Shown here: piece by piece, positions 53,184 to 63,032 of the stretch
Layout: each line of letters begins with the position of its first letter
Position numbering within the stretch: the stretch's first letter is position 1
Assembly (NCBI RefSeq): GCF_022919575.1
Contig: NZ_CP095071.1
Coordinates: 1-64,000, forward strand
Source of the DNA: Gracilibacillus salinarum
GTDB taxonomy: Bacteria > Bacillota > Bacilli > Bacillales > Amphibacillaceae
Direction: 5' to 3'
DNA: 64,000 nucleotides
Notes under the pieces: generated by a model
The model's database searches: none
Told to the model about the DNA's origin: nothing
Seen by the model: the letters and a program-made list of their open reading frames with translations, nothing else
Position numbers and translations under genes: made by a program

Positions 53184-54623
53184 CTAAAATGCTTTTGCGT
53201 TGATCGGGTTTTTAAGCGAGCTGGTTTTGTTTTGTAAATGCAATTGTGTTGTAGAACAAAAACAAACGAGTAATACAAATGATATAGCGATAAAAAACAT
53301 AGATGGAAAAAACAAATTAAGTACCGCTAAAAAGCATAGTGACCCAATATTTCCATATGCACCAACCATCCCAGCAATTTGACCGGTTTGATTTTGTTTG
53401 ACATGAGAGACCATCGAGAATATTGCGCCGGAAGCAGCTTGACTTACCAAGGAGCAACAAACTGTAATCAGTAGTGCTAAGAATATTGGCCAATTGCTAT
53501 TCACTAACGCCATTAATAGATAGAGACAAGTAAGTACAGCTAATAGCAGCAATGTTATTTTTTTCCTTCCAAATCGGTCACTCAGCCAGCCGCCAGCAGG
53601 ACGAGCGATAAGATTAGTAAAAGCAAAGCTGGAGGCAATCGCTGCAGCAAAGACTGTGCTAATCGCAAATGTTTCCTGGAAAAACATCGGCAGCATCGAA
53701 ATAATCGCTAATTCGGATCCGAATGTTGAGAAATAGCCTAAACTAAGAATAGCAACATTTTTCATGGAAAACTTCTCTTTAGACGGTATCTTTTTTTGTA
53801 AATATACTTGGTTTGCTTTCCATCTTTTTCTCATGTTGAAAATATAAAATACGGCAATGCCTCCATATAGTATTTTAGCCAGATTTGATGGCAATACCGA
53901 TGTATTTTCCAATGTCCAAATTAAAATAGCAAACCCGCCATATACAGGAAAATTTAATAACATGAGAAAAACAAGATCAGTAGAACTGGTTGCTTTCATA
54001 GGGTTGGCTGTCTTCGTATAATGAAATGTTTTCCAATCAGGGGTATCTTTTGCCTTGAAATAGAAAAATAAGCCATAGATTAATGCAAAAACACCAGTGA
54101 TGAATATAGCATAGCGCCAGCCATTATCTCCCCCGAAAAACAAAGCCAGGGAAGGGAGGGTGAGTGCTGCAAAAGAAGAACCAAAATTCCCCCATCCTGC
54201 ATAAATACCTTGCGCCAGACCAGATTGATGGTTTGGGTACCATTCTGATACCATTCTGATTCCAATTACAAAGCTGGCGCCAATTGTACCTAAGATTAAT
54301 CTGGAGATAAGCAACTGAATGTAAGTTGTACCGATCGCAAATAGAAAGCAGGGCATACTCATTATGATTAAAAATATAGAAAATACTTTCTTTGGTCCAT
54401 ATCGATCAACTAACCGACCGAAAATAATTCTTCCTGGTATGCTTAATGCTAGGTTAACAATCATCAAAGCACCGATTTCATCTTTAGTCAAGGAGAGTTG
54501 ATCTTGAATCGAAGCCTGGAAAGGTGCCATATTAAACCAAACCATAACACTAATGAAAAAAGCTACTGTAGCAATTGTAAGCATTTGTTTCTGACCTTGA
54601 TAGTCATATTTTATACTAGTCAT
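53184..54623 (-). CDS. NarK-family nitrate/nitrite transporter (second copy)
   Basis: A 479-residue MFS porter paralogous to the preceding one. It shares VMVWFNMAPFQASI, GRLVDRYGPKKVFSIFLIIMSMPC (in part), GTIGASFVIGIRMVSEWY, YAGWGNFGSSFAAL and GMVGAYGNIGSLCFL, so both nitrate signatures are present. It is 61 bp downstream of nasC in the same direction and probably belongs to the nasB-nasC transcript, unlike the first copy, which has its own TnrA box. The two copies may differ in nitrate/nitrite preference. Confidence 0.9.
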   Translation of the reverse strand: MTSIKYDYQGQKQMLTIATVAFFISVMVWFNMAPFQASIQDQLSLTKDEIGALMIVNLALSIPGRIIFGRLVDRYGPKKVFSIFLIIMSMPCFLFAIGTTYIQLLISRLILGTIGASFVIGIRMVSEWYPNHQSGLAQGIYAGWGNFGSSFAALTLPSLALFFGGDNGWRYAIFITGVFALIYGLFFYFKAKDTPDWKTFHYTKTANPMKATSSTDLVFLMLLNFPVYGGFAILIWTLENTSVLPSNLAKILYGGIAVFYIFNMRKRWKANQVYLQKKIPSKEKFSMKNVAILSLGYFSTFGSELAIISMLPMFFQETFAISTVFAAAIASSFAFTNLIARPAGGWLSDRFGRKKITLLLLAVLTCLYLLMALVNSNWPIFLALLITVCCSLVSQAASGAIFSMVSHVKQNQTGQIAGMVGAYGNIGSLCFLAVLNLFFPSMFFIAISFVLLVCFCSTTQLHLQNKTSSLKNPINAKAF

Positions 54624-54684
54624 CGTATTACTCCTTTATAACGGTGAGTATTGGTATATTGAAGTGATATATTAGTTAGTTCTG

Positions 54685-56823
54685 TTAGCCATCGATAGGG
54701 CTGAGTCGGACGACATTCATTTTAAATCCGGGCATTTTACAATAGGGGTCCAGTTGATCGGCCACAAGTCGATTTACATTTTGATTTTCTGTCCAATGAA
54801 ATGGAACGAAAACAGTATCTTTGCGAATAGTAGAAGAGTATCTGCTTCTGACTACGATCCATCCCTGTTCAGATGTAATCCGAACAAGAGAGTTTGGTTG
54901 AATATTATATTTCGCTGCTGTATCTGGATGTATCTCTGCAAATGCCTCAAAATCACGTGCCGCCAGCGAAGGGCTTTTTCTCGTTTGTTCACCTGTTAAA
55001 TAGTGACTCATCACTCTGCCAGTTGTTAAAAATAATGGATATTGTTCAGTTGGTGCAGGCTTCGATAGGTTACTCTGGCAAGGAATAGCAGCCATCTTTG
55101 CTTTGCCATTTGGATGAGCAAATGACTCTTCAAACAAACGCTCTGTTCCATTGTGTCTAGTATCAGGGCAGGGCCATAGGATTCCTTTTTCTTGTCTTAA
55201 ACGCTGATAGGTAATGCCGGAATAATCTGCTTTACCACCTTTGCTTGCAATACGCAACTCCTCAAAGATTGCTTCCGCATTTTCGAAATCGAAATATTGT
55301 TTCTTTCCTAAAATACTTGCTAGTTCACAAAGGATTTGCCAATCATGCTTAGCTTCTCCTTGGATAGGATAGCTGGCTTCACGTAATAGGACCCGACCTT
55401 CGACGTTCGTTAAAGTACCTTCATCCTCTAAATAGGAAGTGGCAGGTAAAACTAAATCCGCTAGCTTCGCCGTTTCGGAGAGAAACAGATCTGTAACCAC
55501 TAAAAATTTCAACTGTTTCAGAGCTTTCTTGATAAGATTGGCGTTAGGATTAGACACAACAGGATTGGAACACATGACGAACATACTGGTAATCTCACCA
55601 TCTATGATTCGCTCAAACATTTCATAGGCGGAGACTCCTTTACGAGGTAAGTGTTCTGGTGAAACACCCCATACATTTGCGATGTATCGACGATCCTGTT
55701 CATTCTCGATTAATCGATAACCTGGTAATTGGTCTGCTTTTTGGCCATGCTCCCGTGCACCTTGCCCATTTCCTTGACCTGTGATTGCCCCATAGCCGGA
55801 ATGGGGTTTGCCAATTTTGCCTGTAGCAAGCAGAAGGTTTAAGAAGGCGCGCACTGTATCGGTCCCGTTAATTTGTTGTTCAATACCACGCGCTGTAAAA
55901 ATCATCCCAGATGATTCACGTCCGAACACAAGTGCCATTTGGTATAAGTCATCCAATGATACACCAGCATTTTCTGCTAATGTATCTAATTGGAGTGTAC
56001 TTACGTATTCGCGGACATCATCGAAGTCTTCTGTACGTTCCTGAATAAATGCATGATCCAATAAGTCTAAATCGATTAGAATTTTCATAACGGCATTGGC
56101 TATATAGACATCTGTTCCAGGTTTATTTTTTATGTGTAAATCGGCTAACTTGGTAGTACTTGTTTCCCGTGGATCAATCGCAATGATAAATGCGCCATTT
56201 TCCTTTGCTTTTTCAAAGTAAGGCATAATGGTAGGCTGGCATTCTGCTATATTAGTACCCGCTAAGATAATGCATCTAGTGTGAGGTACTTCTTGCAGAG
56301 AGTTTGTAAAACCACGATCTACTCCGAAGCTCATATTCGCCGCTGTTGCAGCGGAAGCCATACATAATCTGCCGTTGTAATCGATATGCTTTGTTTCTAA
56401 TGCAACCCGGGCAAATTTTCCGAGTAAGTATGCTTCTTCATTGGTGATGGAGGCACTCCCATAAACCGATAATGCATCTTTTCCGTCTTCTTGCTGAATC
56501 TTTGTAAATTGTTCAGCGATTATTTGATAGGCTTGCTCCCAGCTAGTTGGTTCAAATACACCATTTACTTTGCGAAGTGGTTGTTTTAACCGGTCATGAT
56601 GAAGTGCATGCTGATGAGCATTCATACCTTTCACGCAAAGGCGGCCCTGTGAAGTGGGATTATCCTTTCCGATGGTTTTATGTTTTTTTCTTGTAATGAC
56701 CCTTTGTTCGATCAGTTGCATTTTGCATTGCATACTGCAGTATGGGCATTGTGTGTCATAAATACTTTCTGTTTGCGCTTTTTGCTGTTTATCGCGAAAA
56801 TATTTTAGCATTAGTTCTGTCAT
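54685..56823 (-). CDS. nasC: Assimilatory nitrate reductase catalytic subunit NasC
   Basis: A 712-residue cytoplasmic molybdopterin (bis-MGD) oxidoreductase reducing nitrate to nitrite. The N-terminal [4Fe-4S] site is complete: C26-x2-C29-x3-C33 (CPYCSMQC) and C63 (GRLCVKG). Further family motifs are GSASITNEEAYLLGKFAR, GTNIAECQPTIMPYF, TGQGNGQGAREHGQ and the C-terminal molydopterin-dinucleotide domain (LTTGRVMSHYLTGEQTRKSP). Length matches B. subtilis NasC. Lies 29 bp downstream of nasB, its electron-transfer partner. Confidence 0.94.
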   Translation of the reverse strand: MTELMLKYFRDKQQKAQTESIYDTQCPYCSMQCKMQLIEQRVITRKKHKTIGKDNPTSQGRLCVKGMNAHQHALHHDRLKQPLRKVNGVFEPTSWEQAYQIIAEQFTKIQQEDGKDALSVYGSASITNEEAYLLGKFARVALETKHIDYNGRLCMASAATAANMSFGVDRGFTNSLQEVPHTRCIILAGTNIAECQPTIMPYFEKAKENGAFIIAIDPRETSTTKLADLHIKNKPGTDVYIANAVMKILIDLDLLDHAFIQERTEDFDDVREYVSTLQLDTLAENAGVSLDDLYQMALVFGRESSGMIFTARGIEQQINGTDTVRAFLNLLLATGKIGKPHSGYGAITGQGNGQGAREHGQKADQLPGYRLIENEQDRRYIANVWGVSPEHLPRKGVSAYEMFERIIDGEITSMFVMCSNPVVSNPNANLIKKALKQLKFLVVTDLFLSETAKLADLVLPATSYLEDEGTLTNVEGRVLLREASYPIQGEAKHDWQILCELASILGKKQYFDFENAEAIFEELRIASKGGKADYSGITYQRLRQEKGILWPCPDTRHNGTERLFEESFAHPNGKAKMAAIPCQSNLSKPAPTEQYPLFLTTGRVMSHYLTGEQTRKSPSLAARDFEAFAEIHPDTAAKYNIQPNSLVRITSEQGWIVVRSRYSSTIRKDTVFVPFHWTENQNVNRLVADQLDPYCKMPGFKMNVVRLSPIDG

Positions 56824-56852
56824 ACAACTGTCCCCTTTCTACCCCAATCTCT

Positions 56853-59189
56853 CTATGGTTGAAGATTTCGCCCAAGTAATTGTTTTCGTTTTGTTTGATC
56901 ATGTTGTAAGTTGGAACACAACATCTCATGAAATTCTCTGTTTAATAATACTTCTCGAATATGCACGGGTCCTGCACGTTCAATCCATTGCAACAAATTT
57001 TCTTGAAAGTTCCCTGATTGACGATAATATTGAATTAGCGCTAACAGAATTAATGTCATTTCTTCTGCAGTGTCTGTAGCGTACATAATCTGTTGATGCA
57101 TATCCTTCTGTGTAATCAAGTCCCAGCTGTTTTTGGTTTGCAGGATGGCTAAATCAAAATAGTGTCGGTCCATTTCCTCTCTGCAACAAAATAGTTTTAT
57201 CGTCAGTTCATAAGGCAGGTTAACGAACTCCGTCTGTTTTTCAAGCTGGGTAGCTAGATTGATTTGTTGTTGCTTATTGCAATCACAACGACTCTCGGGT
57301 ATCGCAATACTTTTTAACGAATAATTTGTATAGCTATGAAGAAGCATATTTAGCTCACGACAAAGCGGAAGCAGATGCTCCTCTGGAATATGACGGATTT
57401 TCAAACGCTGTTCGGATGTGATATAAATATTATCTAGTTGATAATGACGTAATAATTTGCTGATTTGATGAAAGTCTTCTGTGTGAATAATTCCTCCGTA
57501 AGTTTGCGGTATAATTGTATACGAACCATCTGTTTCTAGGATGGCATTTGTTTTTGGATCTAAATAAAAGATCTGATTATTCAAAAAATTATCCGGATAA
57601 ATCATTTCGAGATAATAGTTTAAGGCCGGCAGACATGTAGAACATCCCGTTGCATTGTTCCACGCTAACTCTTGAAATATCATCGAAATAGAAGTCAGGT
57701 TTTTGTGCTGAATCTCACTTACAATTTCATCTTCGGTATGTGTTGTGCAAGTACAGAAACGATTATCTTGTACGGTCTCATGGAAATAATCACTATGAAT
57801 ATAATCTAGTAACTCCTGAACTACAGGTTTACATCCACCGCATGAACTGGATGCTTTCGTACAGGATTTGACATCTTCTACAGTTTGGAGATCTTTTGAA
57901 ACGACTTGTTCGATTATGCACGATTTCGAGACGCTGTTACATGTACAAATATTTTCATTTCGTGGCAATGTAGCTGCGTATGATTCATTGATATTGACCG
58001 GCTGCAGAAGGGAGTTTTTTTGATGATCTGGTACATACTTCCGCTTTCGGATGATATCCAATAAACTTCCACTTAGTGAAGTATCCCCATATAATACAGC
58101 GCCCACTGCTTTATCCTGCTCGAATAACACTTTTTGATAAGTGCCATTTATTTCATCGTATCCATAGATTGATTTCGTTTGTTCTGTATCTTTGATTTGC
58201 CCGACAGAGAACAAATCAATACCCGAAATTTTTAATTGTGTATAGACAGTAGAACCTTGATATATTCCTTCTTTTTTTGTTAACTGTTTTGCCAGGATAT
58301 CAGCCTGCTCATATAACGGTTTAACCAGTCCATATACAATGCCGTTGTGTTCCGCGCATTCACCAACTGCGAAGATATGTGCATCATTTGTTCGTAAATA
58401 TTGATCAACGACAATTCCGCGATTGATTTCTAAACCGGTCTCTTTAGCTAATGAGATATTTGGTTTTATCCCGACTGCCATAACCACTAAGTCAGCTTCA
58501 ATCGACGTACCATCTTTAAAAAGCAGTCCTTCTGCACGGGCATCACCATAGATTTCTGCTGTGTCTTTTCCTAACAAAAATTGCATACCCTGTGCTTCAA
58601 GCTCCTCTTTCAGCATTATTCCTGCGGTTTGATCCAATTGATTATTTAAGAGCTGATCAGCTAAATGGATAACATCAACTTCCATTCCTAAGTTAAGTAG
58701 TCCTCGAGCAGCTTCAAGTCCTAATAACCCACCGCCAATGACGGCTGCTTTCTTATATGTTTTGCTTGTTTTTATCATCTTCTTACAGTCATCTATTGTA
58801 CGAAATGCCATTACCCCTTCTTTATTCGCACCAGGAAGAGGTAAAATGAACGGATTTGATCCGGTTGCGATTATCAGGCGATCATAATATTCTTTTCTAT
58901 TCTTATCTGTTAAAACAAATTGTTCTTTTCTATTGATCTCTAAAACTGTTTCATTTGGATATAACGTAATTTCGTTTTCTTCGTACCATTTCCAATCATG
59001 TATTGTAATGTCATCAAAAGTTGTATCTCCTTGCAACACAGAAGATAACATGATGCGACTGTAATTGGTATATGGTTCAGAGCCGAATATTGTAATATCA
59101 TATAAGGAAGCATTTTCTTGCAGCAGGTGCTCGATCGTTTTTAGTCCTGCCATACCATTTCCGATCAAGACCAGCTTTTGCTTTTTCAT
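56853..59189 (-). CDS. nasB: Assimilatory nitrate reductase electron-transfer subunit NasB
   Basis: A 778-residue FAD and Fe-S protein passing electrons from NAD(P)H to NasC. FAD site [12 protein letters not shown] (residues about 5-16), NAD site [15 protein letters not shown] (near residue 151) and the second FAD motif [10 protein letters not shown]. Two BFD-like [2Fe-2S] domains follow (CTCNSVSKSC ... CGGCKP; CTCTTHTEDE ... CSTCLP). The C-terminal third is nitrite-reductase-like but lacks the siroheme cysteine motifs seen in NasD. The ATG follows GGGGGAA. Divergent from nasD. Confidence 0.92.
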   Translation of the reverse strand: MKKQKLVLIGNGMAGLKTIEHLLQENASLYDITIFGSEPYTNYSRIMLSSVLQGDTTFDDITIHDWKWYEENEITLYPNETVLEINRKEQFVLTDKNRKEYYDRLIIATGSNPFILPLPGANKEGVMAFRTIDDCKKMIKTSKTYKKAAVIGGGLLGLEAARGLLNLGMEVDVIHLADQLLNNQLDQTAGIMLKEELEAQGMQFLLGKDTAEIYGDARAEGLLFKDGTSIEADLVVMAVGIKPNISLAKETGLEINRGIVVDQYLRTNDAHIFAVGECAEHNGIVYGLVKPLYEQADILAKQLTKKEGIYQGSTVYTQLKISGIDLFSVGQIKDTEQTKSIYGYDEINGTYQKVLFEQDKAVGAVLYGDTSLSGSLLDIIRKRKYVPDHQKNSLLQPVNINESYAATLPRNENICTCNSVSKSCIIEQVVSKDLQTVEDVKSCTKASSSCGGCKPVVQELLDYIHSDYFHETVQDNRFCTCTTHTEDEIVSEIQHKNLTSISMIFQELAWNNATGCSTCLPALNYYLEMIYPDNFLNNQIFYLDPKTNAILETDGSYTIIPQTYGGIIHTEDFHQISKLLRHYQLDNIYITSEQRLKIRHIPEEHLLPLCRELNMLLHSYTNYSLKSIAIPESRCDCNKQQQINLATQLEKQTEFVNLPYELTIKLFCCREEMDRHYFDLAILQTKNSWDLITQKDMHQQIMYATDTAEEMTLILLALIQYYRQSGNFQENLLQWIERAGPVHIREVLLNREFHEMLCSNLQHDQTKRKQLLGRNLQP

Positions 59190-59278
59190 ATCGATTGTTC
59201 CCCCCAGTTTTGCGTTACAACGAACGATTTATCACTACACGAAGCGTATCATGGGGTTTTATGACATGTCTTTGTATA

Positions 59279-59295
59279 TGTAAGAAAATGTAACG
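59279..59295. promoter_or_regulatory. TnrA/GlnR box in nasB-nasD divergent region, nasB-proximal
   Basis: TGTAAGAAAATGTAACG matches TGTNANAWWWWNTNACA except for the last base. About 90 bp before the nasB start. Confidence 0.65.
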
Positions 59296-59336
59296 ACCTT
59301 TTTAGAAAAGGTGTATTTTGGATGCACAAAATAATA

Positions 59337-59353
59337 TGTCAGAAAATTTAACA
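59337..59353. promoter_or_regulatory. TnrA/GlnR box in nasB-nasD divergent region, nasD-proximal
   Basis: TGTCAGAAAATTTAACA matches the consensus at every defined position. A possible -10, TACGAT (59383-59388), puts the box centre near -50, the position used by TnrA-activated promoters. Confidence 0.8.
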
Positions 59354-59425
59354 AACTCGTGGAAGGTGGAAATTAATAGCATTACGATGAGTTTAAGATA
59401 AATTTCCGAATTGGGGGATTCACAA

Positions 59426-61825
59426 ATGGCAAAGAAAAAACTAGTACTAATAGGTAATGGGATGGCAGGTATTCGCGCAATCGAAGAAATTCTTCAGTTA
59501 TTACCAGACCAATTTGATATTACGGTCTTTGGTAAAGAACCTTACCCGAATTACAATCGGATACAGCTTTCGAAAGTATTGCAAGGGGATACGGAAATTA
59601 AAGATATTACGTTAAATGAATGGCAATGGTACGAAGACAATGGTATATTACTTTATCCAGGAGAAACGGTAACGAAAATAGATAAAGAAAACCAGGTGGT
59701 GTATACCGATAAGGGGAAGGAAACAGCTTATGATTACCTAATTATTGCCACAGGTTCCAATCCTTTTATGCTGCCGTTGCCAGGTGCAGATAAAGAAGGC
59801 GTGACTGCATTCCGTGATATTGAAGATTGTGAAAAAATGATTGATGCTTCCAACCATTACAAACGTGCTGCAGTAATTGGTGGTGGTTTGTTAGGATTAG
59901 AAGCGGCAAGAGGCTTATTGAATTTAGGCATGGAAGTCGATGTAATCCATATCTCTGATTATTTAATGGAACGACAGCTTGATCGTGCAGCTGCAGAATT
60001 ACTCCAAAAAGAATTAGAGTCACAGGGTATGAATTTTTATCTAGAAAAACAAACTTCCGAAATTACCGGTAAAAAAAGGGTAACGGGATTGAAATTTAAA
60101 GATGGTGGCGCAATTCCAGCTGATTTAGTTGTGATGGCGGTTGGAATTAAGCCGAATGTAGCATTGGCACAGGAATCTGGTGTTGACGTTAATCGCGGTA
60201 TCATTGTTAACGATCATATGGAGACGAATGTTCCCAATATTTATGCTGTAGGGGAATGTGCTGAACACCGAGAAATGGTGTATGGATTAGTTGCTCCTTT
60301 ATATGAGCAAGGCCAAGCATTAGCAAAACATATATGTGGTATGAACCATCAGGGCTATAAAGGATCTGTTTTATCTACGCAACTTAAGGTATCTGGTGTT
60401 GATGTCTTCTCTACCGGATTAATCAATGAAACAGCGGACTCCAAATCAATTAAAGTATTTGATGAATGGCAAAATACGTATAAGAAAATTTTGGTCCAGG
60501 ATGACAAATTAACAGGTGCGGTTCTTTTCGGTGATACAAAAGAAGGAACAAAATTACTGAGTCTGATAAAAAAAGGTGCCAATGTTCAAGAGTATCTTGA
60601 AAGTCAACAGGCAAGCGATGATGGTGAAAGTATTGTTGCCGCTATGAGTGATGAAGAAATTATTTGTGGCTGTAACGGTGTCTCTAAAGGGACAATCGTT
60701 AATGCGATTAAAAACGATGGCTTAACTACAGTAGAGCAAGTAAAAGGCAAAACAAATGCATCTCGTTCTTGCGGTACTTGTAAGAATCTTGTCTCCGATT
60801 TATTAACGGATACGCTTGGTGATGAATATGAAGCAGATACGAAAGAATCGATCTGTGCGTGTACCGATTTAACTCGAGATGAAGTAGTGGCAGAGATTAG
60901 AGAGAAAGGATTAACCCATTCAAAAGAAGTCATGAACGTCTTAGAATGGAAAACGGAAGAAGGCTGCTCCAAATGTAAACCAGCGCTTAATTATTATTTA
61001 GGTATGGTTTATCCAGAAGAACATGAAGATGAGAGAGAGTCACGCTTTGTCAATGAACGTCTGCACGCTAACATTCAAAAAGATGGAACATATTCCGTTG
61101 TGCCAAGAATGTATGGTGGTGTAACAAATGCAGAAGATTTAAGAACTATTGCCGATGTAGCAGAAAAATATGAGGTCGGTATGATTAAATTAACGGGTGG
61201 TCAACGTATAGACTTACTAGGTGTTAAAAAAGAAGATTTACCAGATGTGTGGAAAGATTTAGGTATGCCTTCAGGATATGCATACGGTAAGTCAGTTCGT
61301 ACCGTAAAAACATGTGTCGGTGCAGAGTTTTGCCGATTTGGAACGCAGGATTCTACAGGGATGGGAATTCAGTTAGAGAAAAAATTCGAAGGGTTAAATA
61401 CCCCTCACAAAGTGAAAATGGGTGTATCAGCCTGTCCGCGTAATTGTGCAGAAGGTGGCATTAAAGATGTAGGTGTTGTCGGGTTAGATGGTGTCTGGGA
61501 AGTTTATGTCGGTGGAAATGGTGGTACCGATCTGCGAAAAGCGGAACTTTTAGTGAAAGTAAAAACGCAGCAGGAGGTATTAGAATATACGGCTGCCTTT
61601 CTGCAATATTATCGTGAGAATGCTAGTTACCTAGAAAGAACGTCTCATTACGTAGAACGTGTAGGTATTGAACATGTACAAGAAATTGTTAACGACGATC
61701 AATTACGTTCCGAGTTAAATGCAAGAATGGATCAAGCACTTTCTGTTTATCAGGAGCCATGGAGCAATGTATTAGAAAGTGAAACAACTTTAAAAGACTT
61801 ATACCAGAAAGTAACAGCTAAATAA
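59426..61825 (+). CDS. nasD: Assimilatory nitrite reductase [NAD(P)H] large subunit NasD
   Basis: A 799-residue siroheme/Fe-S flavoprotein that reduces nitrite to ammonia. FAD motif [15 protein letters not shown] motif [18 protein letters not shown] [2Fe-2S] domains ([32 protein letters not shown]). The C-terminal nitrite/sulfite reductase domain has the siroheme/[4Fe-4S] cysteines [11 protein letters not shown] and [11 protein letters not shown]. The ATG at 59426 follows TGGGGGA; an in-frame TTG at 59411 is part of that site. The first half is clearly homologous to NasB. nasE follows 17 bp later. Confidence 0.95.
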   Translation: MAKKKLVLIGNGMAGIRAIEEILQLLPDQFDITVFGKEPYPNYNRIQLSKVLQGDTEIKDITLNEWQWYEDNGILLYPGETVTKIDKENQVVYTDKGKETAYDYLIIATGSNPFMLPLPGADKEGVTAFRDIEDCEKMIDASNHYKRAAVIGGGLLGLEAARGLLNLGMEVDVIHISDYLMERQLDRAAAELLQKELESQGMNFYLEKQTSEITGKKRVTGLKFKDGGAIPADLVVMAVGIKPNVALAQESGVDVNRGIIVNDHMETNVPNIYAVGECAEHREMVYGLVAPLYEQGQALAKHICGMNHQGYKGSVLSTQLKVSGVDVFSTGLINETADSKSIKVFDEWQNTYKKILVQDDKLTGAVLFGDTKEGTKLLSLIKKGANVQEYLESQQASDDGESIVAAMSDEEIICGCNGVSKGTIVNAIKNDGLTTVEQVKGKTNASRSCGTCKNLVSDLLTDTLGDEYEADTKESICACTDLTRDEVVAEIREKGLTHSKEVMNVLEWKTEEGCSKCKPALNYYLGMVYPEEHEDERESRFVNERLHANIQKDGTYSVVPRMYGGVTNAEDLRTIADVAEKYEVGMIKLTGGQRIDLLGVKKEDLPDVWKDLGMPSGYAYGKSVRTVKTCVGAEFCRFGTQDSTGMGIQLEKKFEGLNTPHKVKMGVSACPRNCAEGGIKDVGVVGLDGVWEVYVGGNGGTDLRKAELLVKVKTQQEVLEYTAAFLQYYRENASYLERTSHYVERVGIEHVQEIVNDDQLRSELNARMDQALSVYQEPWSNVLESETTLKDLYQKVTAK

Positions 61826-61842
61826 TGGATGGGGGAAACAAA

Positions 61843-62172
61843 ATGGAACAACGAACGGTAGGTAAAGTGTTAATTGGCAATTATGAGGATTTGCCAGTCA
61901 GCCTTGGTAAAGCAGTAGTTGTTGACGATAAAGAATTAGCGGTATTTCGACTGTCGAACGGTAAAGTCAAAGCAATTGAAAACAAATGCCCCCATCGAGG
62001 CGGCGTACTGTCAGAAGGAATGGTAAGCGGAGAACATGTTTTTTGTCCGTTACACGATTGGAAAATTAATGTCTCGGATGGATTGGTCCAAGCCCCTGAT
62101 GAAGGCTGTGTTCAAACCTATCGAACAACAATAGAAGATGATAAAGTGTACGTTGAAATAACGGATAAATAA
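61843..62172 (+). CDS. nasE: Assimilatory nitrite reductase small subunit NasE (Rieske type)
   Basis: A 109-residue NirD-like Rieske [2Fe-2S] protein. [14 protein letters not shown] and [12 protein letters not shown] supply the Cys-His pairs. ATG 61843 follows GGGGGAAAC; ATG 61825, overlapping the nasD stop, is in frame but poorly spaced. Part of the nasDE unit, ending at a terminator before repeat copy K. Confidence 0.92.
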   Translation: MEQRTVGKVLIGNYEDLPVSLGKAVVVDDKELAVFRLSNGKVKAIENKCPHRGGVLSEGMVSGEHVFCPLHDWKINVSDGLVQAPDEGCVQTYRTTIEDDKVYVEITDK

Positions 62173-62204
62173 AGTGCGGAAGAAACTGAGGAAAACAGTT
62201 TTCA

Positions 62205-62276
62205 GCCAAAGGAGAAGGCGAACATAACAAGAAATCCAGTAATAAATGATTCCAGTTATGTTCGGCTTTTCTCCTT
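62205..62276 (+). terminator. Terminator after nasE
   Basis: AAAGGAGAAGGCGAACATAAC (split by one base from 62209) pairs with GTTATGTTCGGCTTTTCTCC around a roughly 25-nt loop. It ends the nasDE transcript, so nasF needs its own promoter or read-through. Confidence 0.75.
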
Positions 62277-62278
62277 CA

Positions 62279-62888
62279 CTGTATGGATATACTGCGAAGT
62301 AAGTTTGTGCAAAACTTAACAGAGCTGTATATGAACGTGGCGATTTTGAAATGTTTTATGTGCTAATAAAAGCTCCGGAAATAGGCTCCGCGTCCTGTGG
62401 GCACGGCTTCAGCTAACTTATGAAAGAAAATACTTTTCTTTCATAAATGGATCTTCAGCTCGCGCTGATTCCACGGGAGTCTTCGCCTATTTCCTACGCT
62501 TATGGGAAGTGCTACAACGAATGGCGGAGCTAAAAGCAGTGGTGCTAGACATTATAAATCATCAAAATGGTTAATCCATGCAGATAGCGGTCCATATCCT
62601 TCTTGTTACATCAGTTGTAAAGCTCCATCCTAGCATAGGCCAACCACGGAGACTCCCGCGGGATTGTGCAGGTGCTGGAGATCCACTTTGTCTGCACCTG
62701 CGTCTACTAGTAACGCTTCGAAGTAGGCTTTCTCGGTTCAAGGCAGCAGTGAAGTAATTCATGTAGTTGCCTAGCTCCAGTAGTGCCCGGCAGGACGCGG
62801 AGTGGTTGGACAGAGCGGTATCCCAGCACATAATGTATGTCAAAATAATCTCATGGTTAAACGAATGGATTGCTGCGTAGTATGCTTC
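62279..62888 (+). repeat. Type-2 interspersed repeat, copy K (full length) between nasE and nasF
   Basis: Ends GTATGGATATACTGCGAAGTAA (62281 onward, in part) and TGCTGCGTAGTATGCTTC (62871-62888) are inverted repeats. The alpha unit (about 62369-62512) has a short apical hairpin TTATGAAAGAAAA/TTTTCTTTCATAA (62418-62446, 13-bp perfect). The linker follows. The beta unit (about 62626-62824) has the long insert and arms GGCCAACCACGGAGACTCC / CGGAGTGGTTGG. There is no terminator tail. It is about 80 percent like copy D by eye. Confidence 0.88.
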
Positions 62889-63032
62889 ATATCTGTATTA
62901 TTTGAATACCGTGGTAATAGAGATTGGTACTGTAATTTTTCATTTCTAGCAAATATAATTCTGTTATGACAATCGTTTTCTATTATATTAATAGAATAAT
63001 GGATCGGGGCAATTCTAAAAGGGGGATAACAA

